Assembly (NCBI GenBank): GCA_913053915.1
Contig: CAJXGP010000187.1
Span: 1-5,411 of the forward strand
Direction of reading: 5' to 3'
Origin: an uncultured Ignavibacteriales bacterium
GTDB taxonomy: Bacteria; Bacteroidota; Ignavibacteria; Ignavibacteriales; Ignavibacteriaceae
Length of the DNA stretch: 5,411 nucleotides
A model generated the notes under the pieces. That model was not told the origin of the DNA, ran no database searches, and saw only the letters and a list, made by a program, of their open reading frames with translations. The position numbers and the translations under genes were made by a program. Below are positions 1-5,411 of this stretch, piece after piece (within the stretch, counting starts at the first letter, position 1; each line of letters opens with the position of its first letter).

Positions 1-508
1 AATCACCTAATATTTTGGTATGTTCAAGACTTATCGATGTAATAAGTACTCCTTCAGGATTCAGACAATTGGTCGCATCTAATCTACCTCCTAAACCGGT
101 TTCAATAATTGCAAAATCTACCCTTTGGTCGGCAAAATAATTAAAAGCAATCGCAGTAGTCACCTCAAAAAATGTTAATTTAAATGCATCGATATTTTCT
201 GAATATTTTTCAACGAAACTTGCAACATATTCGTCGGGAATCCGGACATTATTGATTACAATTCGTTCATTAAATTTAATAAAGTGAGGAGAAGTATATA
301 AGCCCACTTTAAGATCAGACTCCATCAAAATAGATGTAATAAAAGAAGCCGTACTACCCTTCCCATTTGAACCGGCAATATGAATAGTTTTTATTTTTTT
401 TTGTGGATTATCAATAATATTCAAAAACTTCTGAATATTATCAAGCCCCAGCTTCATTCCGAATGTATGTAAAGAAAATAATTTTGATAGTGCAGCGTCT
501 ATATTCAT
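1..508 (-). CDS. folC: Folylpolyglutamate synthase / dihydrofolate synthase, N-terminal part (runs off the window)
   Basis: FolC ligates glutamate to dihydropteroate and/or reduced folates with ATP, keeping folate in the cell and usable by folate enzymes. Only the first 169 codons are inside the window, of about 420-430 expected. The frame is open to position 1. Visible motifs are HTFGMKLGLDNI (14-25), the ATP-binding P-loop HIAGSNGKGSTASFI (43-57), VGLYTSPHFIKFNERI (68-83), LTFFEVTTAIAF (111-122) with the metal-binding Glu, ETGLGGRLDATN (136-147) and SLEHTKILGD (160-169), where the usual SxDH is SLEH. The ATG at 508 follows the pyrD stop by 4 bases with no clear Shine-Dalgarno, so translation is probably coupled to pyrD. 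Whether it has one or both activities cannot be told from the N-terminus. Confidence 0.94.
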   Translation of the reverse strand, partial: MNIDAALSKLFSLHTFGMKLGLDNIQKFLNIIDNPQKKIKTIHIAGSNGKGSTASFITSILMESDLKVGLYTSPHFIKFNERIVINNVRIPDEYVASFVEKYSENIDAFKLTFFEVTTAIAFNYFADQRVDFAIIETGLGGRLDATNCLNPEGVLITSISLEHTKILGD

Positions 509-512
509 AAAG

Positions 513-1430
513 TTAAGTTTTAAGTGAACCGGTTATATCGGACAGCTTCCCGATACGTTCATTGATACAATAATTTTCCAACTCTTTTAAAATTTCTTTT
601 GATGCAGAAGGATTTATAAAATTCAATGTACCTATTTGAACCGCTGACGAGCCGGTAATCATAAATTCTATAATATCCTTCCATCCCATAATTCCTCCGA
701 TACCTAAAATCGGTATATCAACATTCTGATAAATTTCTAAAACTTTTGCAAGAGCAATAGGCTTAATTGCAGGACCACTGAGACCGCCGGTAATATTGGA
801 AAGTTTCGGTCTTCTAGTGAAAATATTAATAGAAGTACCCACCAATGTATTTATCGCCGAGACGGCATCCCCACCTTCTTTTTTAACTACTTTCGCAAAT
901 TCGGAAATATATGAAACATTGGGAGATAACTTTATTATTAAGGGTTTCCGCGTTGCGGCTCTCACCTTTCCGGTTATTTCTCCAACTGCTTTAATATCAT
1001 TTCCAAACTGTAAACCACCCTTTTTGACATTGGGACAAGAAACATTTATTTCAAAGCCTTTAATTGTTTCTTCGGCATTTAATATATTTACACATTCAAC
1101 ATATTCTTCAATTGTACCGGCTGCAATATTGCAAATCAAAGGGATATCAAATTTTCGAAGAAACGGAATTTTTTCTTTTAGAAACCGTTCTACACCTACA
1201 TTTGCCAATCCAATCGCATTTAACATACCGGCAGGCGTTTCAACAATTCTTTGAGGTGAATTTCCTTTCCTAGCTTTAAGACTGAGTGATTTTGTAATTA
1301 TGCCCCCTATTGTATTCAGATCTACAAATTCGGAAATTTCATTCCCGTAACCAACTGTGCCTGAAGCCAATATTATCGGATTCCTCAATTTTAACGTACC
1401 TATATTCACAGATAAATCAACTTTGCTCAT
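513..1430 (-). CDS. pyrD: Dihydroorotate dehydrogenase, class 1B catalytic subunit
   Basis: The enzyme oxidises dihydroorotate to orotate, the fourth step of UMP synthesis, in the cytoplasm with PyrK as electron carrier. The 305 residues are normal for the class and form an FMN-binding TIM barrel. Motifs are NPIILASGT (17-25), TKSLS (46-50), NAIGLAN (71-77), EINVSCPNVKKGG (127-139) with the class 1B catalytic Cys132, IIKLSPN (165-171), INTLVGTSI (193-201), GGLSGPAIKP (215-224), GIGGI (243-247) and AVQIGT (263-268), where the last two hold the FMN phosphate. Catalytic Cys, rather than the Ser of class 2, together with the adjacent pyrK, fixes class 1B and NAD+ as acceptor. The ATG at 1430 overlaps the pyrK stop as ATGA, with AAGGA at 1444-1440, nine bases upstream. 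The TAA at 515-513 is followed after 4 bases by folC. Confidence 0.96.
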   Translation of the reverse strand: MSKVDLSVNIGTLKLRNPIILASGTVGYGNEISEFVDLNTIGGIITKSLSLKARKGNSPQRIVETPAGMLNAIGLANVGVERFLKEKIPFLRKFDIPLICNIAAGTIEEYVECVNILNAEETIKGFEINVSCPNVKKGGLQFGNDIKAVGEITGKVRAATRKPLIIKLSPNVSYISEFAKVVKKEGGDAVSAINTLVGTSINIFTRRPKLSNITGGLSGPAIKPIALAKVLEIYQNVDIPILGIGGIMGWKDIIEFMITGSSAVQIGTLNFINPSASKEILKELENYCINERIGKLSDITGSLKT

Positions 1431-2188
1431 ATTATTACATCCTTAACATTAAATACAGGTCCCTCCTTACAGATCAATAAGTATTTATCTGATCTTTCCG
1501 ATGACTGAATTGGACATCCTTGGCAAATTCCAAAGCCGCATGCCATTGCCGATTCAATGGAGGCTTCACATTCAAATTCATTCCGGATACAAAATTCTTT
1601 TAAGTTACGAAGCATAGCGTTTGGACCACATGCAAATATTTTTATTCGTTTTAATTTCAACATATCAATTTTGCTATTCAGTAACTCAACTATATTACCC
1701 TTAAAGCCTAATGAACCGTCGTCAGTTGCAACAGAGATATTTTTCATACCATGCATGATTACTTCTTTATATGTCTTACCCCCAATAAAACAATTAATAT
1801 TTTTCCCCCCATCTAAAGCTTTAATGAAATAAGGAAATGGTGCAACTCCTAAACCGCCGGCAACTATTATTGCAGTATCATAATCCCCTTCAAGATTAAA
1901 ACCGTGCCCAAGTGGTCCTATAATATCTATCAAATCACCCGCGTGTTTATGAGCCAACATTTTTGTACCTTCTCCCAAGATATTAAACATCAAATAAAAA
2001 TAGTCGCCTTTAACATCACAAACACTAAACGGTCTTCTTAGCAGTGGATAAATTGTATCGGAAACTTTAACGTTTAAAAATTGTCCCGGTCTGATTTTAG
2101 AAGCAATTTCAGAACAATGTATCTTTAGAAGAAATATTTGATTATCTAATTCTATTACTTTATCAACATGCGCTTTAATAACCAGCAA
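1427..2188 (-). CDS. pyrK: Dihydroorotate dehydrogenase electron-transfer subunit PyrK
   Basis: PyrK is the FAD/[2Fe-2S] partner of class 1B dihydroorotate dehydrogenase. It passes electrons from the FMN of PyrD to NAD+. In order, the 253 residues show PGQF (34-37), the flavin-binding RRPFSV (51-56), GPLGHGF (91-97), the nucleotide-binding AGGLGVAPFP (110-119), TDDGSLGFKG (155-164), CGPNAML (187-193) and a C-terminal Fe-S cluster site with Cys217, Cys222, Cys225 and Cys240. That C-x4-C-x2-C-x14-C spacing equals the one in Lactococcus lactis PyrK. The start taken is TTG at 2188, since no ATG or GTG occurs in this frame back to a stop near 2239. An ATG at 2202 is 14 bases upstream and out of frame, separated by a run of six As, so a one-base length error there would alter the start. 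The TGA overlaps the pyrD ATG, indicating translational coupling of the two subunits. Confidence 0.93.
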   Translation of the reverse strand: MLVIKAHVDKVIELDNQIFLLKIHCSEIASKIRPGQFLNVKVSDTIYPLLRRPFSVCDVKGDYFYLMFNILGEGTKMLAHKHAGDLIDIIGPLGHGFNLEGDYDTAIIVAGGLGVAPFPYFIKALDGGKNINCFIGGKTYKEVIMHGMKNISVATDDGSLGFKGNIVELLNSKIDMLKLKRIKIFACGPNAMLRNLKEFCIRNEFECEASIESAMACGFGICQGCPIQSSERSDKYLLICKEGPVFNVKDVII

Positions 2189-2311
2189 GTTTTTTCTCTC
2201 ATAAATTTCACGATAATAATAAAACGGCGTTTCTTACATAATGCAGGATAAGGCGGGTAATATCCTCAACCAATCAATTAACTATGAGTCCATTTTAAAA
2301 AGTTCTATAGG

Positions 2312-2413
2312 GTCATTCCGAAGGAGTGAGGCGACTGAAGAATCTTTTATTTTACAATGGATTAGAGAACCTTCACAAAGTTTACACTGCGAAGTGAATA
2401 TGTTCAGAATGAC
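2312..2413 (+). repeat. Palindromic dispersed repeat, copy A
   Basis: The left end GTCATTCCGAA (2312-2322) and right end TTCAGAATGAC (2403-2413) are inverted repeats differing at one position. Inner arms beginning GAAGAATCT (2337-2345) pair imperfectly with a right arm around 2357-2374. The order CATTCCGAAGGAG, GCGAC, GAATCT, ATTTT matches copy B at 3501-3577 read on its minus strand. One plus frame across it reads FRRSEATEES, a pattern I know from spurious ORF annotations over such repeats in many bacterial genomes. Confidence 0.7.
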
Positions 2414-2470
2414 ACATCGGTACTTTTTAGAGTAAACACAACTATAAAAAATTAATGATTTTTTAATAAG

Positions 2471-2521
2471 TAAAAATAAGAATTATAAAAATAAGAATCG
2501 AGAATAATTCTTCATAAGAAT
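2471..2521. repeat. AT-rich cluster of AAGAAT direct and inverted repeats
   Basis: TAAAAATAAGAAT occurs exactly twice, at 2471-2483 and 2486-2498. A third AAGAAT lies at 2516-2521, and its inverse ATTCTT is at 2507-2512, giving a perfect 6-bp inverted repeat with a CAT loop. AGAAT-A-ATTCT (2501-2511) overlaps it. Low-complexity AT sequence can produce such patterns by chance; no function is assigned. Confidence 0.4.
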
Positions 2522-2552
2522 AAAATAAACTAAATCTTTAGGATATTTTTTT

Positions 2553-2585
2553 AAAAACCGGTAATACATTACATATCGGCTTTTT
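2553..2585. terminator. Weak, possibly bidirectional terminator-like hairpin
   Basis: The plus strand reads AAAAACCG, GTAAT-AC-ATTAC, ATAT, CGGC, TTTTT. CCG pairs with CGG and GTAAT with ATTAC, flanked by A and T runs on the two sides. The unpaired ATAT bulge and the 2-base loop make it poor. It lies about 110 bases after the stop of the RpiB-like gene and could end that transcript. Confidence 0.3.
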
Positions 2586-2689
2586 AATTTCACGCTAAAT
2601 CCGTGATATATTTTCATTTAGTCCTATGCAGGGAATAACGGTTCATAATCGTAATAAAAGTGAAATAATATTTTAAAAAGACAAATTTG

Positions 2690-3334
2690 TTATTTCAGAT
2701 ATTTCTTTTCCACCGCGGTTATTTTATCAAGCCTTCTTTGATGTCTTCCGCCGGCAAAATTAGAATTAAGCCAGGAATCTAAAATTGATTTCGCAGTTTC
2801 TTCCCCAATAGATTTAGCCCCCAGCGTTAAAATATTGGCATTATTATGTTTCCTAGCGCTCTTCGCAGTAAATTCATTATAACAATTAGCCGCCCTAATT
2901 CCGGCTAATTTATTCGCCGTAATTGCGGAAGGATTACCGGTAGCATCGATAATTAATCCGAAAGTGACTAGTCGCATTCTTACCTTTTCTGCAACCGACA
3001 AAGCATAATCGGGATAATCACAAGATTTTTCATCAAATGTTCCCATATCCAGAATTTTGAACCCTTTTTCCATCAGAATTTTTATTAGTACATTTTTTAA
3101 TTTGAATCCGGTATGATCGCATCCTATTGCCACTTTAAACGGCGGAGCCAATTTCGAGTTTTCATTCAGAGGAGTTATAATTTCCACATCCACTTTAGAA
3201 CTGATCGTCATCCCAAGCTCTTTAATTTTATCAAGGGCTAGTGGGGTAATAATTTCATTTTGACCCACGGGGAGTAATGAAATCCCTTGCTTATGGAGTT
3301 TTATAATATCAAGTTCAATATATAATTTTTTCAT
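2690..3334 (-). CDS. RpiB/LacAB-family sugar-phosphate isomerase homologue with N-terminal extension and altered active site
   Basis: Residues 67-214 align along their whole length with RpiB (ribose-5-phosphate isomerase B). Matches include VAIGCDHTGFKLK (68-80; Asp73-His74 as in E. coli Asp9-His10), CDYPDYA (105-111), ANKLAGIRAA (140-149), RKHNNANILTLG (161-172; His163 as E. coli His99) and GGRHQRRLDKI (195-205). RpiB interconverts ribose-5-phosphate and ribulose-5-phosphate, while family members also act on other sugar phosphates. Two things are odd. The loop that reads CGTGIG in E. coli reads DATGNP here (130-135), so the catalytic Cys66 is Asp130; the Glu used by mycobacterial RpiB is also absent (Ser136). 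Residues 1-66 are an extension not found in ordinary ~150-residue RpiB, containing VGQNEIITPLALDKIKELG (23-41). The first Met gives the only convincing start I see; no Shine-Dalgarno is visible. It stands alone between two non-coding stretches. Family membership is secure, but the exact substrate is not, so no symbol is given. Confidence 0.85.
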   Translation of the reverse strand: MKKLYIELDIIKLHKQGISLLPVGQNEIITPLALDKIKELGMTISSKVDVEIITPLNENSKLAPPFKVAIGCDHTGFKLKNVLIKILMEKGFKILDMGTFDEKSCDYPDYALSVAEKVRMRLVTFGLIIDATGNPSAITANKLAGIRAANCYNEFTAKSARKHNNANILTLGAKSIGEETAKSILDSWLNSNFAGGRHQRRLDKITAVEKKYLK

Positions 3335-3361
3335 TATTCAAATAATAGTATGACAATAATA

Positions 3362-3391
3362 AAAATAGCATTGATTATTATTTTGTATCAA
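3362..3391 (-). promoter_or_regulatory. Candidate sigma-70-type promoter for the RpiB-like gene
   Basis: On the minus strand TTGATA (3391-3386) is separated by 18 bases from TATTTT (3367-3362). A TG one base ahead of the -10 gives an extended -10 form. This would place the transcript start near 3355, about 20 bases before the ATG. The surroundings are very AT-rich, so chance matches are common, and if the organism uses a Bacteroidota-type promoter this reading would be wrong. Confidence 0.35.
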
Positions 3392-3500
3392 TTCATATCC
3401 GATGACATAACATTTGAAAAAAATAATCCTGTTTTAAATTAGATAGATTCAAAAAGTAATAATTTTATTTAGCCGGAGATTTTCTAAAGAGCCAAAAATC

Positions 3501-3577
3501 GTCACTCTGAAAAAAGTGGAGAGTCTCATTTTAAACAAAATCAGAGATTCTCCGTCGCACAACTTCCTCAGAATGCC
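3501..3577 (-). repeat. Palindromic dispersed repeat, copy B
   Basis: The outer arms GTCACTCTGA (3501-3510) and TCAGAATGCC (3568-3577) are inverted repeats with 8 of 10 positions matching. An inner inverted repeat lies at 3518-3532 and 3537-3553. On the minus strand the element starts with GGCATTCTGAGG and contains GCGAC, GAATCT and ATTTT in the same order as the element at 2312-2413, so the two are diverged copies of one family in opposite orientation. It lies between two genes and encodes nothing obvious. It resembles REP/MITE-like small palindromes that spread through intergenic DNA. Confidence 0.7.
3510..3553 (-). terminator. Intrinsic terminator after the mannose-1-phosphate guanylyltransferase gene, formed by repeat copy B
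   Basis: On the minus strand the arms 3553-3537 and 3532-3518 pair over about 14 base pairs with a 4-base loop, one mismatch and a 2-base bulge. The hairpin is followed after two bases by six Ts (3515-3510). It begins about 50 bases past the stop codon at 3606. The plus strand lacks a T-run after the stem, so termination would favour the minus strand. Confidence 0.6.
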
Positions 3578-3605
3578 ATTAAGAATTACGTTTTGATTAG
3601 TCTCA

Positions 3606-4673
3606 TCACAAATGCTCGGTTAATTTATTCAATTTAAGATGATTAACTATTTTTTTGACCTCTTGTGTTTGATCTCTGCGGCAAACCAAAAGAGCATCTT
3701 TAGTATTTATAACAATAAGATTCTCGACACCCATAATAGCTGTAAATTTATCGGGAGAATAGATATAAGAATCGACCGTCATATCAGTAAAAATATTTCC
3801 AATTGCGACATTACCATCGCTATTTTTATTGGAAAGTTGATAAACTTCTTCCCAACTTCCCACGTCACTCCAAGTAAATGCGCCTTTGGTTAAATACACA
3901 TTGTTTGATTTTTCCATTATGCCGTAATCGATGGAAATATTCTTTAACTGTCCATAAACACGATTTAAAGTTGCTTCATATTTTGAAGTGTAAAGCGCCT
4001 TTTCTATTTCTTTCAAGCCCTCATACAAATCAGGCATATGAAATTTCATCTCATTTAAAATTGAACTTGTTTTCCAAATAAACATCCCGCTATTCCAGAA
4101 GAAGTCGCCGCTTTCTAGAAATCTCACAGCGGTAGCATAATTAGGTTTTTCTGCAAAAGCAGACACTTTGAAAATATTACTGCAAACAACATTTTCATCT
4201 ATTTGAATATATCCATAGCCTGTTTCGGGACGGCTTGGGGGAATTCCGATAGTTATTAGCCCATTTGAAGAAGAAGCGAAACCGGCTGCATTTTTTAATG
4301 TTTTATGAAATTCATCAATATCTTTTATTATATGATCGGCAGGTAAAATAATCGTTACGGCATCTTTTTGTTTATTTTTAATAATAATAGAAGCTAAACC
4401 GATACACACCGCAGTATTTCTGCCGAAAGGTTCTTCTACAATATTCTCTTTTGGAATTTCAGGTAATTGCTTTACGATTTCTTCTTTTTGAATTTTATTA
4501 GTTATAATATATATGTCTTCATTCTCAATAATTCCTTTTAATCTTCCAACCGTTTCTTGAATCATGGTTTTAACGCCAAAAATTTTCAATAGCTGTTTCG
4601 GCGTTTTTACTTTACTTCTCGGCCAAAACCTGGAACCAATACCGCCGGCAATAATTACCGCATATATTTTCAT
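3606..4673 (-). CDS. manC: Mannose-1-phosphate guanylyltransferase (GDP-mannose pyrophosphorylase), short form
   Basis: The enzyme makes GDP-mannose and pyrophosphate from GTP and mannose-1-phosphate in the cytoplasm. GDP-mannose feeds polysaccharide, glycan and deoxyhexose synthesis. The 355 residues carry the nucleotidyltransferase signature GGIGSRFWPRS (10-20) followed by TPKQLL (24-29). Further motifs are EEPFGRNTA (80-88), ILPADH (109-114) with the metal-binding Asp, ETGYGYI (150-156), FAEKP (173-177), WNSGMFIW (193-200), IDYGIMEK (248-255) and WSDVGSWEE (268-276). The C-terminal ENLIVINTKDALLV (317-330) is also typical. The length matches the single-domain form; the phosphomannose isomerase domain of the longer bifunctional type is absent. 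The ATG at 4673 is supported by AAAGGA at 4689-4684, ten bases upstream and inside the end of the preceding gene. With only 6 bases between the two genes, they are probably co-transcribed. A palindrome beginning about 30 bases after the TGA probably ends the transcript. Confidence 0.93.
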   Translation of the reverse strand: MKIYAVIIAGGIGSRFWPRSKVKTPKQLLKIFGVKTMIQETVGRLKGIIENEDIYIITNKIQKEEIVKQLPEIPKENIVEEPFGRNTAVCIGLASIIIKNKQKDAVTIILPADHIIKDIDEFHKTLKNAAGFASSSNGLITIGIPPSRPETGYGYIQIDENVVCSNIFKVSAFAEKPNYATAVRFLESGDFFWNSGMFIWKTSSILNEMKFHMPDLYEGLKEIEKALYTSKYEATLNRVYGQLKNISIDYGIMEKSNNVYLTKGAFTWSDVGSWEEVYQLSNKNSDGNVAIGNIFTDMTVDSYIYSPDKFTAIMGVENLIVINTKDALLVCRRDQTQEVKKIVNHLKLNKLTEHL

Positions 4674-4679
4674 TTCTCG

Positions 4680-5411
4680 TTATTCCTTTATGTTTAGAGA
4701 TTGTAATTTTTTCCCAAATTCTTCAGCCCTATTTAAATATTTAGAAATATCGACTTCTTTACCTTTTACTACGGCAACAATAACAATCAGGCAAGCACGC
4801 ATTGCTTCAATTATTTCTTTACCGGGCATAAGTTCTCTTGCTCTAATCAAAAGTAAAGACTTCGATATTATTCGATGCATATTAGATATTATTTCAAAAC
4901 CAATTTTAGATGATAATTCACTGTTTTGTTTCATTACATTTGCGAATTTTTTCAGATCTTCCAGGCTTACCTCATTCCTCACTAATCGTTTAAACATAGC
5001 ATCTAGTGTTTTTATCGGCTTTAAAATTGTTTCTTCGTAATTTTCAAAGAGAAGATCATTATCAACTTTATCCTCCGATAAAATCATTTCCTCTTTCAAT
5101 TTATCGCTTTTCATTTCTTCAGAGGTTTCAAAAGAAGATTCTTTATCGGGTATCCCCAACTTAATTATCATTGCTCTTTCCTTCTTTTGCATTAAACCTG
5201 ATGAAGATTCACCGGAACTGCTTTTATTACTAGTATCAGGATTCAACTTATTCAATACTTGTTTGGCGTATCCGTTGACAATTAATCCTATGGCTTTTTC
5301 TTTGCCGATACAACGTTGCTGACAATAAAACAATTGGTCATCTGAAATTTTGGAGGTGGTGGCTTCATGTTCGACAATAGCCGTATCATTTCCCGTTTTT
5401 ATGTAAGGGAA
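4680..5411 (-). CDS. SufB C-terminal segment joined in frame to an unrecognised helical domain (5'-partial)
   Basis: The frame is open from the window edge to a TAA at 4682-4680 (243 codons visible; the 5' end lies outside). Codons 1-56 match the end of SufB, the scaffold of the SufBCD Fe-S cluster assembly complex. They include EHEATTS (codons 14-20), whose E-H-E matches Glu432-His433-Glu434 of E. coli SufB, then DQLFYCQQR and IVNGYAKQVLNKL. SufB normally continues with about 21 more residues (P-hydrophobic-EFAVEAQKLL...SVG). Here, after codon 56 (5244), there is instead a Ser/Gly/Asn linker (codons 57-72), a charged stretch to about codon 115, and a predicted mainly helical region (codons 115-240) with a short hydrophobic run LIVIVAVV near 208-215. 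I do not recognise that domain. A usual Gly after QQR is Cys here. The alternative reading is a truncated sufB joined to a separate 163-residue gene starting at ATG 5171. The gene for mannose-1-phosphate guanylyltransferase follows after 6 bases. The SufB identity of the first part is confident; whether this is one functional protein is not. Confidence 0.75.
   Translation of the reverse strand, partial: FPYIKTGNDTAIVEHEATTSKISDDQLFYCQQRCIGKEKAIGLIVNGYAKQVLNKLNPDTSNKSSSGESSSGLMQKKERAMIIKLGIPDKESSFETSEEMKSDKLKEEMILSEDKVDNDLLFENYEETILKPIKTLDAMFKRLVRNEVSLEDLKKFANVMKQNSELSSKIGFEIISNMHRIISKSLLLIRARELMPGKEIIEAMRACLIVIVAVVKGKEVDISKYLNRAEEFGKKLQSLNIKE
5172..5184 (-). promoter_or_regulatory. Strong internal ribosome binding site before ATG 5171
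   Basis: On the minus strand GAAGGA (5184-5179) lies 7 bases before an in-frame ATG at 5171-5169, which is close to ideal Shine-Dalgarno spacing. It lies inside the SufB-chimera frame, just after the Ser/Gly-rich linker. It could start the downstream domain as a separate 163-residue protein beginning MIIKLGIPDK. AAG GAA also encodes ordinary Lys-Glu codons here, so a chance match is possible. Confidence 0.45.

Larger units (their letters stand above)
2189..2689. other. Non-coding stretch between the RpiB-like gene and pyrK
   Basis: About 500 bases without a credible gene. From the pyrK side it holds about 120 bases of pyrK upstream DNA in which I find no convincing promoter, then repeat copy A (2312-2413), an AT-rich block with repeated AAGAAT words (2471-2521), a terminator-like hairpin (2553-2585) and a small inverted repeat TCACG/CGTGA (2590-2606, 7-base loop). 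The promoter of the pyrK-pyrD-folC operon must lie here unless it is read through from further upstream. Confidence 0.6.

Noticed and set aside
796..1273. Plus-strand open frames opposite pyrD
   Set aside because: They lie antisense to an unmistakable PyrD and have no recognisable protein features.
1557..1832. Plus-strand open frame opposite pyrK
   Set aside because: Antisense shadow of a gene with all expected PyrK motifs.
2189..2310. Possible -35/-10 boxes upstream of pyrK on the minus strand
   Set aside because: The best pairs (for example TTGGTT with TATCCT) match the consensus poorly and are not better than chance in this AT-rich DNA.
2241..2435. Plus-strand open frame of 64 codons between the RpiB-like gene and pyrK
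   Set aside because: It runs through repeat copy A, and its FRRSEATEES stretch is the translation of the repeat. It has no ribosome binding site or domain.
2681..2690. ACAAATTTGT palindrome at the stop of the RpiB-like gene followed by T5 on the minus strand
   Set aside because: With no loop it cannot form more than about three base pairs, too weak for a terminator.
3639..4081. Two plus-strand open frames opposite the mannose-1-phosphate guanylyltransferase gene
   Set aside because: Antisense shadows with no family features.
4564..5040. Plus-strand open frame of 158 codons across the junction of the last two genes
   Set aside because: It overlaps the start of the guanylyltransferase gene and the helical domain on the opposite strand; composition looks like reverse-complement coding sequence.

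Overview
The window is AT-rich bacterial DNA. Every gene I can support lies on the minus strand, so transcription runs from the high coordinates to the low ones. The protein sequences, sparse SD motifs and small dispersed palindromes suggest a free-living, AT-rich bacterium of the Bacteroidota / Chlorobiota / Ignavibacteriota kind. That placement is an impression from sequence style and has only modest confidence.

In transcription order the window holds two gene groups and a single gene. (1) 5411-3606: an open frame entering from beyond the window. Its first ~56 codons are the conserved C-terminal part of SufB (Fe-S cluster assembly scaffold). It then continues without a stop into a Ser/Gly-rich linker and an unrecognised helical domain, where the normal SufB C-terminus should be. 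Six bases later comes a short-form mannose-1-phosphate guanylyltransferase. The group ends at a palindromic repeat that looks like an intrinsic terminator. (2) 3334-2690: an RpiB/LacAB-type sugar-phosphate isomerase homologue with a ~66-residue N-terminal extension and an altered active-site loop, preceded by a plausible promoter. (3) 2188-1: pyrK, pyrD and the 5' third of folC, packed as an operon (ATGA overlap, then a 4-nt gap). PyrK and PyrD together form the NAD-dependent class 1B dihydroorotate dehydrogenase of pyrimidine synthesis. FolC adds glutamates to folates.

Two non-coding stretches separate these groups: 3335-3605 and 2189-2689. Each carries one diverged copy of the same palindromic repeat family, in opposite orientation. 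The longer stretch also holds an AT-rich cluster of AAGAAT words and a weak terminator-like hairpin.

The two most unusual points are the in-frame SufB chimera at the right edge and the RpiB paralogue, which has Asp in place of the catalytic Cys. I see no CRISPR array, tRNA, rRNA, transposase, phage gene or recognisable defence system.
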